Made by a program: the position numbers and the translations under genes. The notes beneath the pieces were generated by a model, which saw nothing but the letters and a program-made list of their open reading frames with translations, ran no database searches and was not told where the DNA came from. A DNA stretch of 42,440 nt from Akkermansiaceae bacterium (GTDB taxonomy: Bacteria > Verrucomicrobiota > Verrucomicrobiia > Verrucomicrobiales > Akkermansiaceae): the NCBI GenBank assembly GCA_026461385.1, contig JAPJNB010000149.1, positions 1-42,440 on the forward strand. The letters are read 5' to 3'. Of the stretch, positions 26,710 through 36,300 are shown piece by piece. The first letter of the stretch is position 1. Each line of letters starts with the position of its first letter.

Positions 26710-29158
26710 ATCACTCCGCACCGTCCTCACCACTGCTGTCATGGCCATCGCTTTTTCAGCCACCTCACCGCTCGATGCTGCAGACGCACCGTACCTCAGT
26801 TATAAGGGCGGCAACGGACCCGGCAAGGGCAAGCGCATCGTGTTCGTCACGGGCGATGAGGAATACCGCTCGGAGGAATCCATGCCCGCGATGGCTCGCA
26901 TCCTCGCACAACGCCACGGCTTCGAATGCATCGTGCTCTTCGCCGTGGATCCAAAAACCGGATTCATCGATCCGAAAATCGCCGACAATATCCCCGGACT
27001 CGACACCCTGAAAACCGCTGACCTGATGGTGGTCTTCACCCGCTTCCGCCAGCTCCCCGAAGCGGAAATGGCAAAATTTGTGGATTACGTGAACTCTGGC
27101 CGACCCGTGATCGGCGTTCGCACCGCCACCCACGCTTTCAGCTACGACAAGCTGCAAGGCGACAAGTATGCAAAGTGGGGATGGCGCGGCCCTAGCAAAG
27201 ATTTCCCAGGCGGCTTCGGCCGACAAGTCCTCGGTGAAACTTGGGTCGATCACTACGGCGGATACCGTACCGAAAGCACCCTCGGCATCATCGTACCCAA
27301 GATGAAAGACCATCCCATCCTTCGCGGTGTCGATCAAATCTGGGGCCCATGCCACGCCTATAAAGTCAACGCGCTCGAAGGCGATAGCCAACCGCTGGTG
27401 ATGGGACAACCGCTCGTCGGCTTAAGCCCAACGGACAAACCCGACACCGACAAACCGCCCCTGCCCATCGCATGGACCAAGACTTTCACAGGAACCTCTG
27501 GCAAGCCAGCTCGGGTCTTCACCACGACCATGGGCTATGGCGACGATTTCAAAGAAGAGGGCGTTCGCCGCATGTTTGTGAATGCCTGCTACTGGTGCAT
27601 GGGCATGGAGAATCAACTGCCTGCCAAAGCCGATGTCGAACACGTGGGAACCTACGCACCAAAGAAGAGCGACTTCGGTGGTTATCGCACGGGCATCAAA
27701 CCCACCGATCTCTCACAAAATATCAACACCGATGATCTAGCAGAATTAGTAGCAAATGACCGCGAACCCCAATACTATACCATCACGGATGTTCCACTAC
27801 CTCCCGGCGCAGTCGCCGAGGCGGGTAGCATGCTATCATTACCGGATGGCAGGCTCGTCGTCGGAACCCGCCGAGGCGAAATCTATTTTTCCACCGGAGC
27901 CGATGCCGCCTCGCCGGCTCCACAGTGGACTTTGTTTGCTACCGGTCTCACCGAAATTTTTGGCCTCGCGATGAAGGACGGCGTGCTTTACGCGACCCAA
28001 CAAAGCGAACTCACTCGCGTGCTCGACACCGATCACGACGGACGCGCAGACAAATTCGAAACCGTCAGCGACGCATGGGGCTGGAGTGGCGAACACGAAT
28101 TCACCTTCGGCTCCTGCGGGTTTGATAAGGATGGCGCGATCTGGACGACCCACTGTCTAACAGGAAGTTATACCTCGGAAGTTCCCTTCCGCGGTTGGGC
28201 GCTTCGGCACTTTCCTGACGGTCGTTGGGAAGCAATGTGCAGCGGCCTGCGCAGCCCTGCAGGCGTCGCCTTCAATGATGCCGGCGATGCCTTCTACACC
28301 GAGAACCAAGGCCCATGGAATGGCTCATGCTCGCTGAAGCACCTTCGCCCGGGCGGATTCATGGGCCACCCGATCAGCTTCCCATGGTATGAACTCGCTC
28401 CAAACATGGGGCCGCGTCCAGATGAACCCACCAACACCGAGGATTCCCGCTACTACCTCGACGCGAAAAGAATCCCACAACTGGTGCCCCCTGCCGTGAT
28501 CTTCCCCTACAAAAAAATGGGCCAATGCGCCACCGCGATCATGCCCGATCACTCGAACGGAAAATTTGGCCCCTTCGCAGGCCAGATGTTTGTTTCGGAC
28601 TACACCCTGAGCCTCGTGATGCGGGCCGATATGGAGAAGGTGAATGGAGTCTATCAGGGTGCCTGCTTCCCATTCCGACAGGGCCTGAGCACTGGCATCA
28701 TCGGTGGGACACTCTCAGAAAAAGGCCAAATCTTCGTCGGTGGCAGCAAACGCGGTTGGCCCGTCCGCGGTCTAGCAGAAACCGCGATGCAACGGATCGA
28801 CTGGACTGGAAAAACCCCATTCGAAGTCCTCACGATGCGCATCAAGCCAGGCGGCTTCATCCTCCGCTTCACCACACCCGTGGACCCTAACAGCGCCAAA
28901 AAACTAACAAGTTACACGATGGAGACTTTCACTCACCACTACCACGAGGAGTATGGGAGCCCAGAACTCGAACAAGCGGAACAACGCATCACCGCCGCAT
29001 CGGTAAGCCCAGACGGTCTCGAAGTCAGAATCGATGTGAATCACCTCGTTCAAGGTCACGTGCACGAACTTCACATGCCAGGCCTGCTAGATCTCAATGG
29101 CCAACCAATCCTTCACGAGGCAGCCTACTACACGGTCAACCAAATCCCTACAAACTAA
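26699..29158 (+). CDS. ThuA domain plus glucose/sorbosone dehydrogenase-like beta-propeller protein
   Basis: An 819-residue secreted protein with a signal peptide to about 28. Residues 35-310 form a ThuA-like (trehalose-utilisation, class I glutamine amidotransferase-like) domain: RIVFVTGDEEYRSEESMPAM, RTATHAFSY, and HPILRGVDQIWGPCHAYKV. Residues about 350-700 form a beta-propeller of the PQQ-dependent sugar dehydrogenase type (LPDGRLVVGTRRGEIY, GLRSPAGVAFNDAGDAFYTENQG, GGSKRGWPVRG). A final 110-residue beta-rich domain follows. Such fusions are common in Planctomycetes and Verrucomicrobia. I choose the ATG at 26699, which overlaps the cytochrome gene and gives a good signal peptide. The overlap supports an oxidoreductase pair; substrate and cofactor are not shown by the sequence. 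Confidence 0.87.
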   Translation: MFGKSLRTVLTTAVMAIAFSATSPLDAADAPYLSYKGGNGPGKGKRIVFVTGDEEYRSEESMPAMARILAQRHGFECIVLFAVDPKTGFIDPKIADNIPGLDTLKTADLMVVFTRFRQLPEAEMAKFVDYVNSGRPVIGVRTATHAFSYDKLQGDKYAKWGWRGPSKDFPGGFGRQVLGETWVDHYGGYRTESTLGIIVPKMKDHPILRGVDQIWGPCHAYKVNALEGDSQPLVMGQPLVGLSPTDKPDTDKPPLPIAWTKTFTGTSGKPARVFTTTMGYGDDFKEEGVRRMFVNACYWCMGMENQLPAKADVEHVGTYAPKKSDFGGYRTGIKPTDLSQNINTDDLAELVANDREPQYYTITDVPLPPGAVAEAGSMLSLPDGRLVVGTRRGEIYFSTGADAASPAPQWTLFATGLTEIFGLAMKDGVLYATQQSELTRVLDTDHDGRADKFETVSDAWGWSGEHEFTFGSCGFDKDGAIWTTHCLTGSYTSEVPFRGWALRHFPDGRWEAMCSGLRSPAGVAFNDAGDAFYTENQGPWNGSCSLKHLRPGGFMGHPISFPWYELAPNMGPRPDEPTNTEDSRYYLDAKRIPQLVPPAVIFPYKKMGQCATAIMPDHSNGKFGPFAGQMFVSDYTLSLVMRADMEKVNGVYQGACFPFRQGLSTGIIGGTLSEKGQIFVGGSKRGWPVRGLAETAMQRIDWTGKTPFEVLTMRIKPGGFILRFTTPVDPNSAKKLTSYTMETFTHHYHEEYGSPELEQAEQRITAASVSPDGLEVRIDVNHLVQGHVHELHMPGLLDLNGQPILHEAAYYTVNQIPTN

Positions 29159-29161
29159 CCC

Positions 29162-29902
29162 ATGAAGCACTACATCATCCCCATCTTCTCGCTGCTCAGC
29201 GCATGCCTCAACGCCGCAGAGAAACCACCCATCCCCACCGATTTCACCAACCGCAACATCGACGGTTGGAATATACGCATCGACAACCGCCTCCTCAACG
29301 GAGAAGCCGCTGCGTCAGGCACGCGAGCACTTCGTCTGTTAGAATCACGCTTGGTCGCCATCGAATTTGTGGTTCCAGAGAAATCACTCGCAAAGTTGCG
29401 CGCAGTGACCATCGAGATGGATCTCACCTGTGGAGAATTAACCTCGATGCAATACCATTCCGAGGCGGACTGGCTGAAAGAAAATGGCTATGGCGAGAAA
29501 CTCGCGAAATGTGTACACATTCCAACCATCGATGACTTTCTCCTGCCGTTTGACATTCATCGGATGCCATGGGTGGTTCTCCACGAACTGGCCCACGCAT
29601 ACCATGACCAGGTGCTTGGCTTCGAAGAACCAAGGGTGAAGGCGATCTGGGAAAAATTTCGCGACAGCGGGAAATACAATTCCGTGCTCAACAGCCCAGG
29701 CAATCGCCGCGAACACTATGGACTCAAAAACCAAATGGAGTTTTTTGCGGAAATGACCGAGTCCTATTTCGGCTCAAATGATTTCTATCCTTTTGTAACA
29801 GGCGAGCTCAAGGATACCGAACCCGCAATCTTCGCACTCATGGAAGAAATTTGGGGTCCCCTACCAAGCCGAGACACTCCGGTCCCAACCGCAACGAAAT
29901 GA
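29162..29902 (+). CDS. Secreted HExxH zinc metallopeptidase
   Basis: A 246-residue protein with a signal peptide to about 19. The zinc site HELAH is at 141-145 (VVLHELAHAYHD), and the likely third ligand is Glu196 in MEFFAEMTESYFG, a spacing of about 50 residues as in gluzincins. The pattern is close to the catalytic domain of anthrax lethal factor-like peptidases, and similar small domains occur in PVC genomes. It starts 3 bases after the propeller gene and overlaps the esterase gene by 4 bases (ATGA), so it is translationally coupled within the operon. It may process surface proteins or degrade peptide parts of glycoconjugates; neither is proven. Confidence 0.85.
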   Translation: MKHYIIPIFSLLSACLNAAEKPPIPTDFTNRNIDGWNIRIDNRLLNGEAAASGTRALRLLESRLVAIEFVVPEKSLAKLRAVTIEMDLTCGELTSMQYHSEADWLKENGYGEKLAKCVHIPTIDDFLLPFDIHRMPWVVLHELAHAYHDQVLGFEEPRVKAIWEKFRDSGKYNSVLNSPGNRREHYGLKNQMEFFAEMTESYFGSNDFYPFVTGELKDTEPAIFALMEEIWGPLPSRDTPVPTATK

Positions 29903-30861
29903 TGCAACACTTGTCCACTTCGCTACTTTCCTGCTGGCTCGCCATGGCATGCGCCGCAAGCGCAAAACCGGTCAAAGTTTTCATTCTAGCAGGCCAATCG
30001 AACATGCAGGGCCAAGGCATGGTTTCATCCTTTGATGAATCCGGTGTCGAAAAACCCGGCACGCTCGCGTCGATCCTGAAGGATCCCGCGAAGGCACCGA
30101 TGCTTCGCAAATGGGTGAATGCAAAGGGCGAGTGGAATGAGAAACGCAAAGACGTCTGGGTCTATGATGTAAATGAATTTGGCAGCCGCCATGGAATCCT
30201 TGAGTTCGGCTATGGCTGGAATCTTGGAAGCCGAACCTGGTTCGGCCCCGAAATGGAGTTCGGACATCTCATGGGCGATCACTTTGACAACCAGGTGCTC
30301 ATCCTTAAAACCGCGTGGGGCGGCAAAGACCTCTACAAGGACTTTCGCCCACCGAGCTCTGGCGGTTCGGTTGGACCATACTATATCGAAATGATCAAAA
30401 CGGTGCGTGAAGTTCTTGGCGACCTCAAATCGCAATTTCCATCCTATCAGAACACCGCAGGCTTCGAACTCGCAGGGTTCGTTTGGTGGCACGGCTGGAA
30501 TGACTTCTGCAGCCCGAACATCGGCACTCCCGAGTATGAGCAAAATCTAACCAACCTCATCAAGGACGTGCGCCACGACCTCAAAGCACCGGAGCTTCCG
30601 GTCATCATCGGCGAGTTCACAGGCCCATGGGGAGCCGATTGCAAGGAGGCCGCGGCAATCACGATCCGCAGGGCTCAAAAAAATGTTGCTGCCCGCTCAG
30701 ATCTCGCGAGCACCGTCCACTTTGTGGAGACCCACGATTTCGTACGCGCAGAAAAGGACTCACCCACCAGCGAGGGGTATCACGAGTTCAAAAATGGCGA
30801 AACCTATTTCCTCATCGGAGAAGCATTTGGCAAAGAAATGCTCAAGCTGATTTCGAAGTGA
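29899..30861 (+). CDS. Secreted SASA/SGNH-type carbohydrate esterase
   Basis: A 320-residue protein of the sialate O-acetylesterase-like (SASA) group, probably removing acetyl groups from a glycan outside the cytoplasm. Signal peptide to about 22. Catalytic Ser34 lies in VFILAGQSNM. Further blocks are ILKTAWGGKDLYKDFRPPSS, a VWWHGWND block, and the terminal His295 in SEGYHEFKNGETY. The acid normally paired with that His is not obvious; a Glu at His-3 could serve. I use the ATG at 29899, overlapping the peptidase stop; the next Met codon at 29902 is nearly equivalent. It is closely related to residues 1267-1577 of the 1791-residue protein, including a nearly identical DNA stretch around GQSNM. 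Confidence 0.88.
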   Translation: MMQHLSTSLLSCWLAMACAASAKPVKVFILAGQSNMQGQGMVSSFDESGVEKPGTLASILKDPAKAPMLRKWVNAKGEWNEKRKDVWVYDVNEFGSRHGILEFGYGWNLGSRTWFGPEMEFGHLMGDHFDNQVLILKTAWGGKDLYKDFRPPSSGGSVGPYYIEMIKTVREVLGDLKSQFPSYQNTAGFELAGFVWWHGWNDFCSPNIGTPEYEQNLTNLIKDVRHDLKAPELPVIIGEFTGPWGADCKEAAAITIRRAQKNVAARSDLASTVHFVETHDFVRAEKDSPTSEGYHEFKNGETYFLIGEAFGKEMLKLISK

Positions 30862-30874
30862 AACAACCACGGTC

Positions 30875-33355
30875 ATGAAACGTCCCACGCTATTTAGCAA
30901 ACCGCTTAGACTGGCACTCGCGTTGATCCTTAGCAGCACACCGCTCAGCGCAGAACCAGCCAAGACCCCTCCCGATCTAACAAAGGATCGCTCAGTCGAC
31001 CGTGAGCTCACGTACAACCTCGGCGCCTCCGGCATGCGCGGCTGGATCTTCACCCGCCCCGAGAACTTTTTTGAAAGCCAACAAGGCCGAACTACCACGG
31101 TCAGCCGCCAGATCCTCGTCACTCACATCGGCAAAAAATCCCCAGCGGATGGCGTGATGCAAGTCGACGACGTGATCCTCGGTATTGCTGGCAAACCCTT
31201 CACTGACGATGCGCGCAAGGGAATCGCCCTCGCGATCCAGGACGCCGAAAAACCCGAAAACCGCGGGGTTCTCAAGCTGCTCCGCTGGCGGGCCGGCAAG
31301 ACCGAGGAGGTGCAACTCAAATTGCAAGTGATGGGAACCTACGCGGACACCGCCCCATTCAACTGCTCGAAATCGAAACGCATCCTCGAAGAAGCATGCA
31401 AGGCGCTCGAGAAAGAACCACTCGAAGATAGCTGGAACGGCGCAATCAACGGACTCGCGCTGATGGCAACGGGAAATTCAAAATACCTTCCCCGCGTAAA
31501 AGAACTGGCCCGCCAAATCGGCCCCAATGATTTGAAGCTGGAACTGAAGGATGGTGCCTTCGTGTGGGACTGGGGTTACAAAAATCTTTTTCTCTGCGAA
31601 TACTATCTTCTAACACATGATAGAGAGGTCGTCCATGCCATCCATGAATACACGACCACCCTCGCGAAAGGACAAAGCATGTACGGCACCTTCGGCCACG
31701 GGATCTCAAACCGAACTGCTGATGGAAAACTTCACGGCTCGATCCCGCCATACGGACCCGTCAACGCCGCTGGCCTCATCGGCAATATCGCCATCGTCAT
31801 GGGCAAGAAGTGCGGTGTGAAAGATCCCGAAGTCGACCCTGCCATCGATCGCGCCTCAAAGTTCTTCGGCTACTTTGTCGACAAAGGCGCCATCCCCTAT
31901 GGCGAACACATGCCTTGGGCCAGCCACGAAAACAATGGAAAAAACTCCATGGCAGCGGAGTTGTTCGCTCTCCAAGGAACCCGCGTCAAAGAGACCCAAT
32001 ACTTTGCAAAAATGGTAACGGCTTCCTACCAAAACCGTGAATACGGCCACACCGGCCAAGGATTCAGTTATCTTTGGGGCGCACTCGGCGCGAACACGGG
32101 GGGGCCTCCTGCTGCCTCGGCATTCTTCAAAAAAGCATCATGGCACCTCGATCTCGCAAGGCGCTGCGATGGTTCTTTCACCTACGACGGCGGCGAACAA
32201 TATGGCGCAGGTAAGACAGACGACAACACCTACTATGGAGCCAGTAGTTATTCAGGCCTAAGCCCCAACGCCACCTACGTCCTCACCTACTCGCTACCCC
32301 TCAAGAAGCTCTGCATCACCGGGCGCGATTCAAACCCAGCGAACTGGCTCCCCCCCCAAGATGTCTCGGCGGCAATCGCCTCTGGCCACTTTGACCTCGA
32401 CCGCAAGTCGATGACCACCGACCAACTCATCCATGCGTTCGCAAATTGGTCGCCTGTTGCTAGAAGTTGGGCAGCGGAGGAACTGAGCAAACGTCCCGGC
32501 GCGAAGGACCTTGTCGACTCACTCATCGCAATGGCAGAAGGGCCCGATGCCCACATGCGCCAAGGTGCCGCAGAAGCACTCGGCTACATCAATGACGCCA
32601 AGGCCTTGCCCGTGCTCGTGCGCTTGCTGACTCACCAAGACCGCTGGCTTCGCGTCAAAGCCGCAAACGCGCTCAAGAACATGGGAGACACCGCAACCCC
32701 CGTAGTGGCCGACATGCTCCAAGCGGTCACGTCCACCGCAGAACCACAACAACCCATCGTTTGGGATGACCCCATTCAACTCACCCATGGCGAACTCGCC
32801 GCGGCACTCTTTCAAGGACTGCTGAGAAATTCCATCAGCGGAGCAGATCCAAAACTGCTCTACCCCGCAATTCGCGCGATCGCAAAAAATGCTGGCGCCA
32901 TGGCGAGAAGCCAACTGGCTCACACCCTTTCTGATCAACTGACGGTTGACGATGTCAAAGCGCTCGCCCCAGACATTCTAACAGCAATCGACCTGCCTGC
33001 CCCTGCAGACACGATGTTTGCCAATGAAATCCGCATGGCGGGACTGAAGGCACTCGCCAAATATCATTTCAAGGAAGGTATCCCCGTGGGAATGAAATTT
33101 GCCCAAACGCAAAGCCGCCATGGCAGTGAAAGCCGAACTGGGGAAATCATGGATCTCCTGCTGACCTATGGCAACGCCGCAAAGGGAATCATCCCCGATC
33201 TCGAAAAACTCATCGCAGCGTTCGAGGCAGAAGTCGATTTCCCTGAAGATTGCAGAAACCAAAAGATCCAGTCGGTCAAGTCGGCGATCCAAAAGCTCAT
33301 TGCCGCAACTTCACAGCCGGACCTCCGAACGATGCACACCACGACTGCGCATTGA
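30875..33355 (+). CDS. DUF6288-like secreted protein, copy 1 (PDZ, toroid, HEAT)
   Basis: An 826-residue secreted protein (signal peptide ending LSA at about 26). A conserved segment, LTYNLGASGMRGWIF (45-59), leads into a PDZ-like domain (about 75-155; SPADGVMQVDDVILGIAGKPF). A central helical part (about 160-480) contains YGTFGHGI, GSIPPYGPVNAAGLIGN, PYGEHMPW, ENNGKNSMAA and YGHTGQGFSYLWGALGAN, suggesting an alpha/alpha-toroid with a His/Asn-rich pocket. HEAT-like repeats follow (about 520-640, ALPVLVRLLTHQDRWLRVKA). I recall this as the DUF6288 family of Planctomycetes and Verrucomicrobia, with no established function. It begins 13 bases after the esterase. A run of eight C (about 32349-32356) and one of seven G (about 32098-32104) are intact in frame. 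Confidence 0.85.
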   Translation: MKRPTLFSKPLRLALALILSSTPLSAEPAKTPPDLTKDRSVDRELTYNLGASGMRGWIFTRPENFFESQQGRTTTVSRQILVTHIGKKSPADGVMQVDDVILGIAGKPFTDDARKGIALAIQDAEKPENRGVLKLLRWRAGKTEEVQLKLQVMGTYADTAPFNCSKSKRILEEACKALEKEPLEDSWNGAINGLALMATGNSKYLPRVKELARQIGPNDLKLELKDGAFVWDWGYKNLFLCEYYLLTHDREVVHAIHEYTTTLAKGQSMYGTFGHGISNRTADGKLHGSIPPYGPVNAAGLIGNIAIVMGKKCGVKDPEVDPAIDRASKFFGYFVDKGAIPYGEHMPWASHENNGKNSMAAELFALQGTRVKETQYFAKMVTASYQNREYGHTGQGFSYLWGALGANTGGPPAASAFFKKASWHLDLARRCDGSFTYDGGEQYGAGKTDDNTYYGASSYSGLSPNATYVLTYSLPLKKLCITGRDSNPANWLPPQDVSAAIASGHFDLDRKSMTTDQLIHAFANWSPVARSWAAEELSKRPGAKDLVDSLIAMAEGPDAHMRQGAAEALGYINDAKALPVLVRLLTHQDRWLRVKAANALKNMGDTATPVVADMLQAVTSTAEPQQPIVWDDPIQLTHGELAAALFQGLLRNSISGADPKLLYPAIRAIAKNAGAMARSQLAHTLSDQLTVDDVKALAPDILTAIDLPAPADTMFANEIRMAGLKALAKYHFKEGIPVGMKFAQTQSRHGSESRTGEIMDLLLTYGNAAKGIIPDLEKLIAAFEAEVDFPEDCRNQKIQSVKSAIQKLIAATSQPDLRTMHTTTAH

Positions 33356-33397
33356 TCCGACACTCCTGCGTAAAAACCCGATTCTCAGCCCATTCCG

Positions 33398-36300
33398 ATG
33401 CCGCAACTCAATGCTATTCTAATCAAATCAGCATCCATGGCATGGTTCATTGCACTCATCATCGCACTGATCCCCTCCTCCGCCCTTGCGGCAAATGGCA
33501 CATGGATCTCATCCGCCGCCGATGGTAACTGGAGTGGAACAAGCAACTGGTCCACTGGTGTCGTCGCAGATAATTCGACCTCGATCGCAGACTTCAGCAC
33601 CTTAGATCTACCCACCGACCGCACAGTGCATCTCGACTCTGCACGCACGATCAATTCTATCAGATTTGGTGATACTTCCATCGCCACACCAGGCAACTGG
33701 ATTCTCGACAACAATGGATCTACCGGAAACATCCTCACCCTCGCCGGAACCACTCCCACCATCACCGTCGCGAACACCTCAACCATCAGCGCGGTAATTA
33801 CGGGGAGTCTCACAAAGGCAGGCACAGGAACCCTCATTCTAACAAATTCTAACACTCTAACAGGAGGTATTACCGTCTCAAGCGGAATCATCCGGATCAC
33901 CAAGGCGGCAGCACTGGGCAATGCGACCAAACAAATCACACTTATCGCCACGGGTGATAAAATGCTAGAGCTTGATGGAAGCAGCGGCAACATCGCGCTA
34001 GGTTCTGGAATCACATTTCTCGTCAGCGAACAAGAGGGAGCCATCCGCAATCTCGCAGGCGACAACATCATCAACGGCAGCATCTCCATGCAATCCAACA
34101 ATGGAGGTGCCAAAATAATCAGCAACAATGGCACCCTCACCCTCGCGGGAAATATCATCCCAGTGACTACCACTCGCATTCTTGAACTGGCTGGAACCTC
34201 GACGGGGAACAACACGCTCAGTGGGTCCATGGCGAATAATGGCACATCGAATATCCCTTCCCTCACCAAAAGCGATGTGGGAACTTGGCTTCTCTCAGGC
34301 AACAACACTTACACGGGCGGCACCAAAGTCTCGGCAGGACTGCTCATTTGCACCAAGGCCGAATCTCTCGCCCCCGGAACGCTCGACATCAAGAGCGGGG
34401 CCAGGCTCCAACTGAACTACACCGGCACCCGCCAAGTCTCCGCTCTAACGTTCAACGCCGGAACCGCTAAACCCAACGGAACCTACGGCTCAACCTCGTC
34501 ACCCGCCGAGAACAAAGACGACGCCTACTTCTCAGGGACCGGTACCGTCACGGTCGGTCCGATTCGTGCACAGACATCCACCGCTCTCAATCTAACGACA
34601 GGAAACAACCCATCGGTCCTCGGTACACCTCTCACCTTCACTGCAAACATCACTGGAACCAGTCCGACCGGCACGGTGGATTTCTATTTCGAAACAAGTC
34701 TCATCGGCACCTCTCCAGTGAGCAATGCTAAAGCCACCCTCACAACCAGCAGCCTCGCAATCGGATCGAACAACATCACTGCCAAATATTCAGGAGACAC
34801 CGCGAATGAACCCAGCACCTCATCCGCAACCTCTGTCGTCATCAGCGCCCCAGTTGGCACGAACTACATCCTTACGTTTCGCTTTCCCAATCTCCCAGCT
34901 CCAACGATCTCAAACAACAGCATTGCCGTAACAGTTCCTTACTCGACAGATCTAACCAACCTCGTCCCAACGTATACAGTCTCGGCCGGTGCCACCGGAA
35001 ATCCGCCATCCGGAACCGCAAAAAATTTCACATCGCCGCAAACGTATCGTATCACTGACTCAAGCCAGGTTTCTCGTGACTACACGGTTACGGTGACCCG
35101 CAGCACGATCCCGATCCTCTTCACGTGGTCAGGAAATGCGACGGGTAACTGGAGCGATGCCACCCGATGGACTAATGAAATTTCGACAGGAACGACTCCC
35201 AGCTTCACTGGCCAGAGCGATTATACCATCAACCTCAACACTTCTGGAAATTTCACCTCGACCCATGACCTGAGCGCTGGATTCTTACTGAACAAACTCA
35301 ACCTCGGAGGTTCCACTCTCACGTTGAGTGGCAATAGCTTTTCGTTCCTAACCAATCTTTCAAGCTTACCACAACTCAACCAGAACAGCGCAAATCCTGC
35401 TACCATCAACACTCCGCTGGTACTTGCTTCCAACCTTGAATTTGGCGGATCAGGTTCTGGACAAGTGACTATCGCAGGTGCCATATCTGGCTCCGGTAGC
35501 CTAACCAAAAATGGTACGGGTGAACTCAAAATTACCGGCACATCGAACACCTATGCAGGCGGCACAGTGATCAACAGCGGTCAGCTTACGATGTTCACTG
35601 CTGCAAATGCAGCACTGGGAACGGGGCCAATCACTCTCAATAACGCGACGCTGTTTCTCGAAAAAATCACTGCATCCAACGCACTCACGCTAAATGGCGG
35701 CACGATCATCGCAAGCAACGCCAGTGGAGACACCTGGACTGGCCCCGTCGCGCTAAATGCAACCAGCACGGTGAATGCAACACAATCGATGACGTTTAGT
35801 GGTGACATGAGTGGAGTGGGTGGCCTCACCAAATCTGGGAACAACACCCTCACCCTTAGCGGATCCAACCGATTTTCAGGACCACTTTCCATTCTAGCAG
35901 GCTCCCTAGCAGTGACGTCGCTGAATCGGGTAAGTGGCGGAACCACCACAAGCGACCTTGGCGCGCCAAACTCAACCACCAATGGCACTCTCACGTTCGG
36001 ATCAGGATCTGCCGCGACGACGATGACCTACACTGGCCCGGGTGAAACTACCGATCGGTTGATTAGACTAACCGGCAGCACCGGAGGTCTAACGATTACT
36101 CAATCGGGAACTGCTGCGGGCGCGACCACTACACGGGGCGAAAGCGGATTGCTGAAGTTCACGGGCGACTTCTCCATCCCAGGGACAGCGGCAACCGACA
36201 ACCGCAAGACCATCACGCTCAACACGGTATCCAATGCACTCACAGGCCCGAATCCAGGCCGAGGTGAAATCGCCGGCAACATCGGTGACAGCCAGCTTGG

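Noticed and set aside
33385..34308. A 307-codon minus-strand frame opposite the giant surface protein
   Set aside because: A hydrophobic Val/Pro/Leu-rich product is the expected mirror of Gly/Thr/Asn-rich repeats; no start context or motif supports it. The same applies to 13845-14417 on the minus strand.
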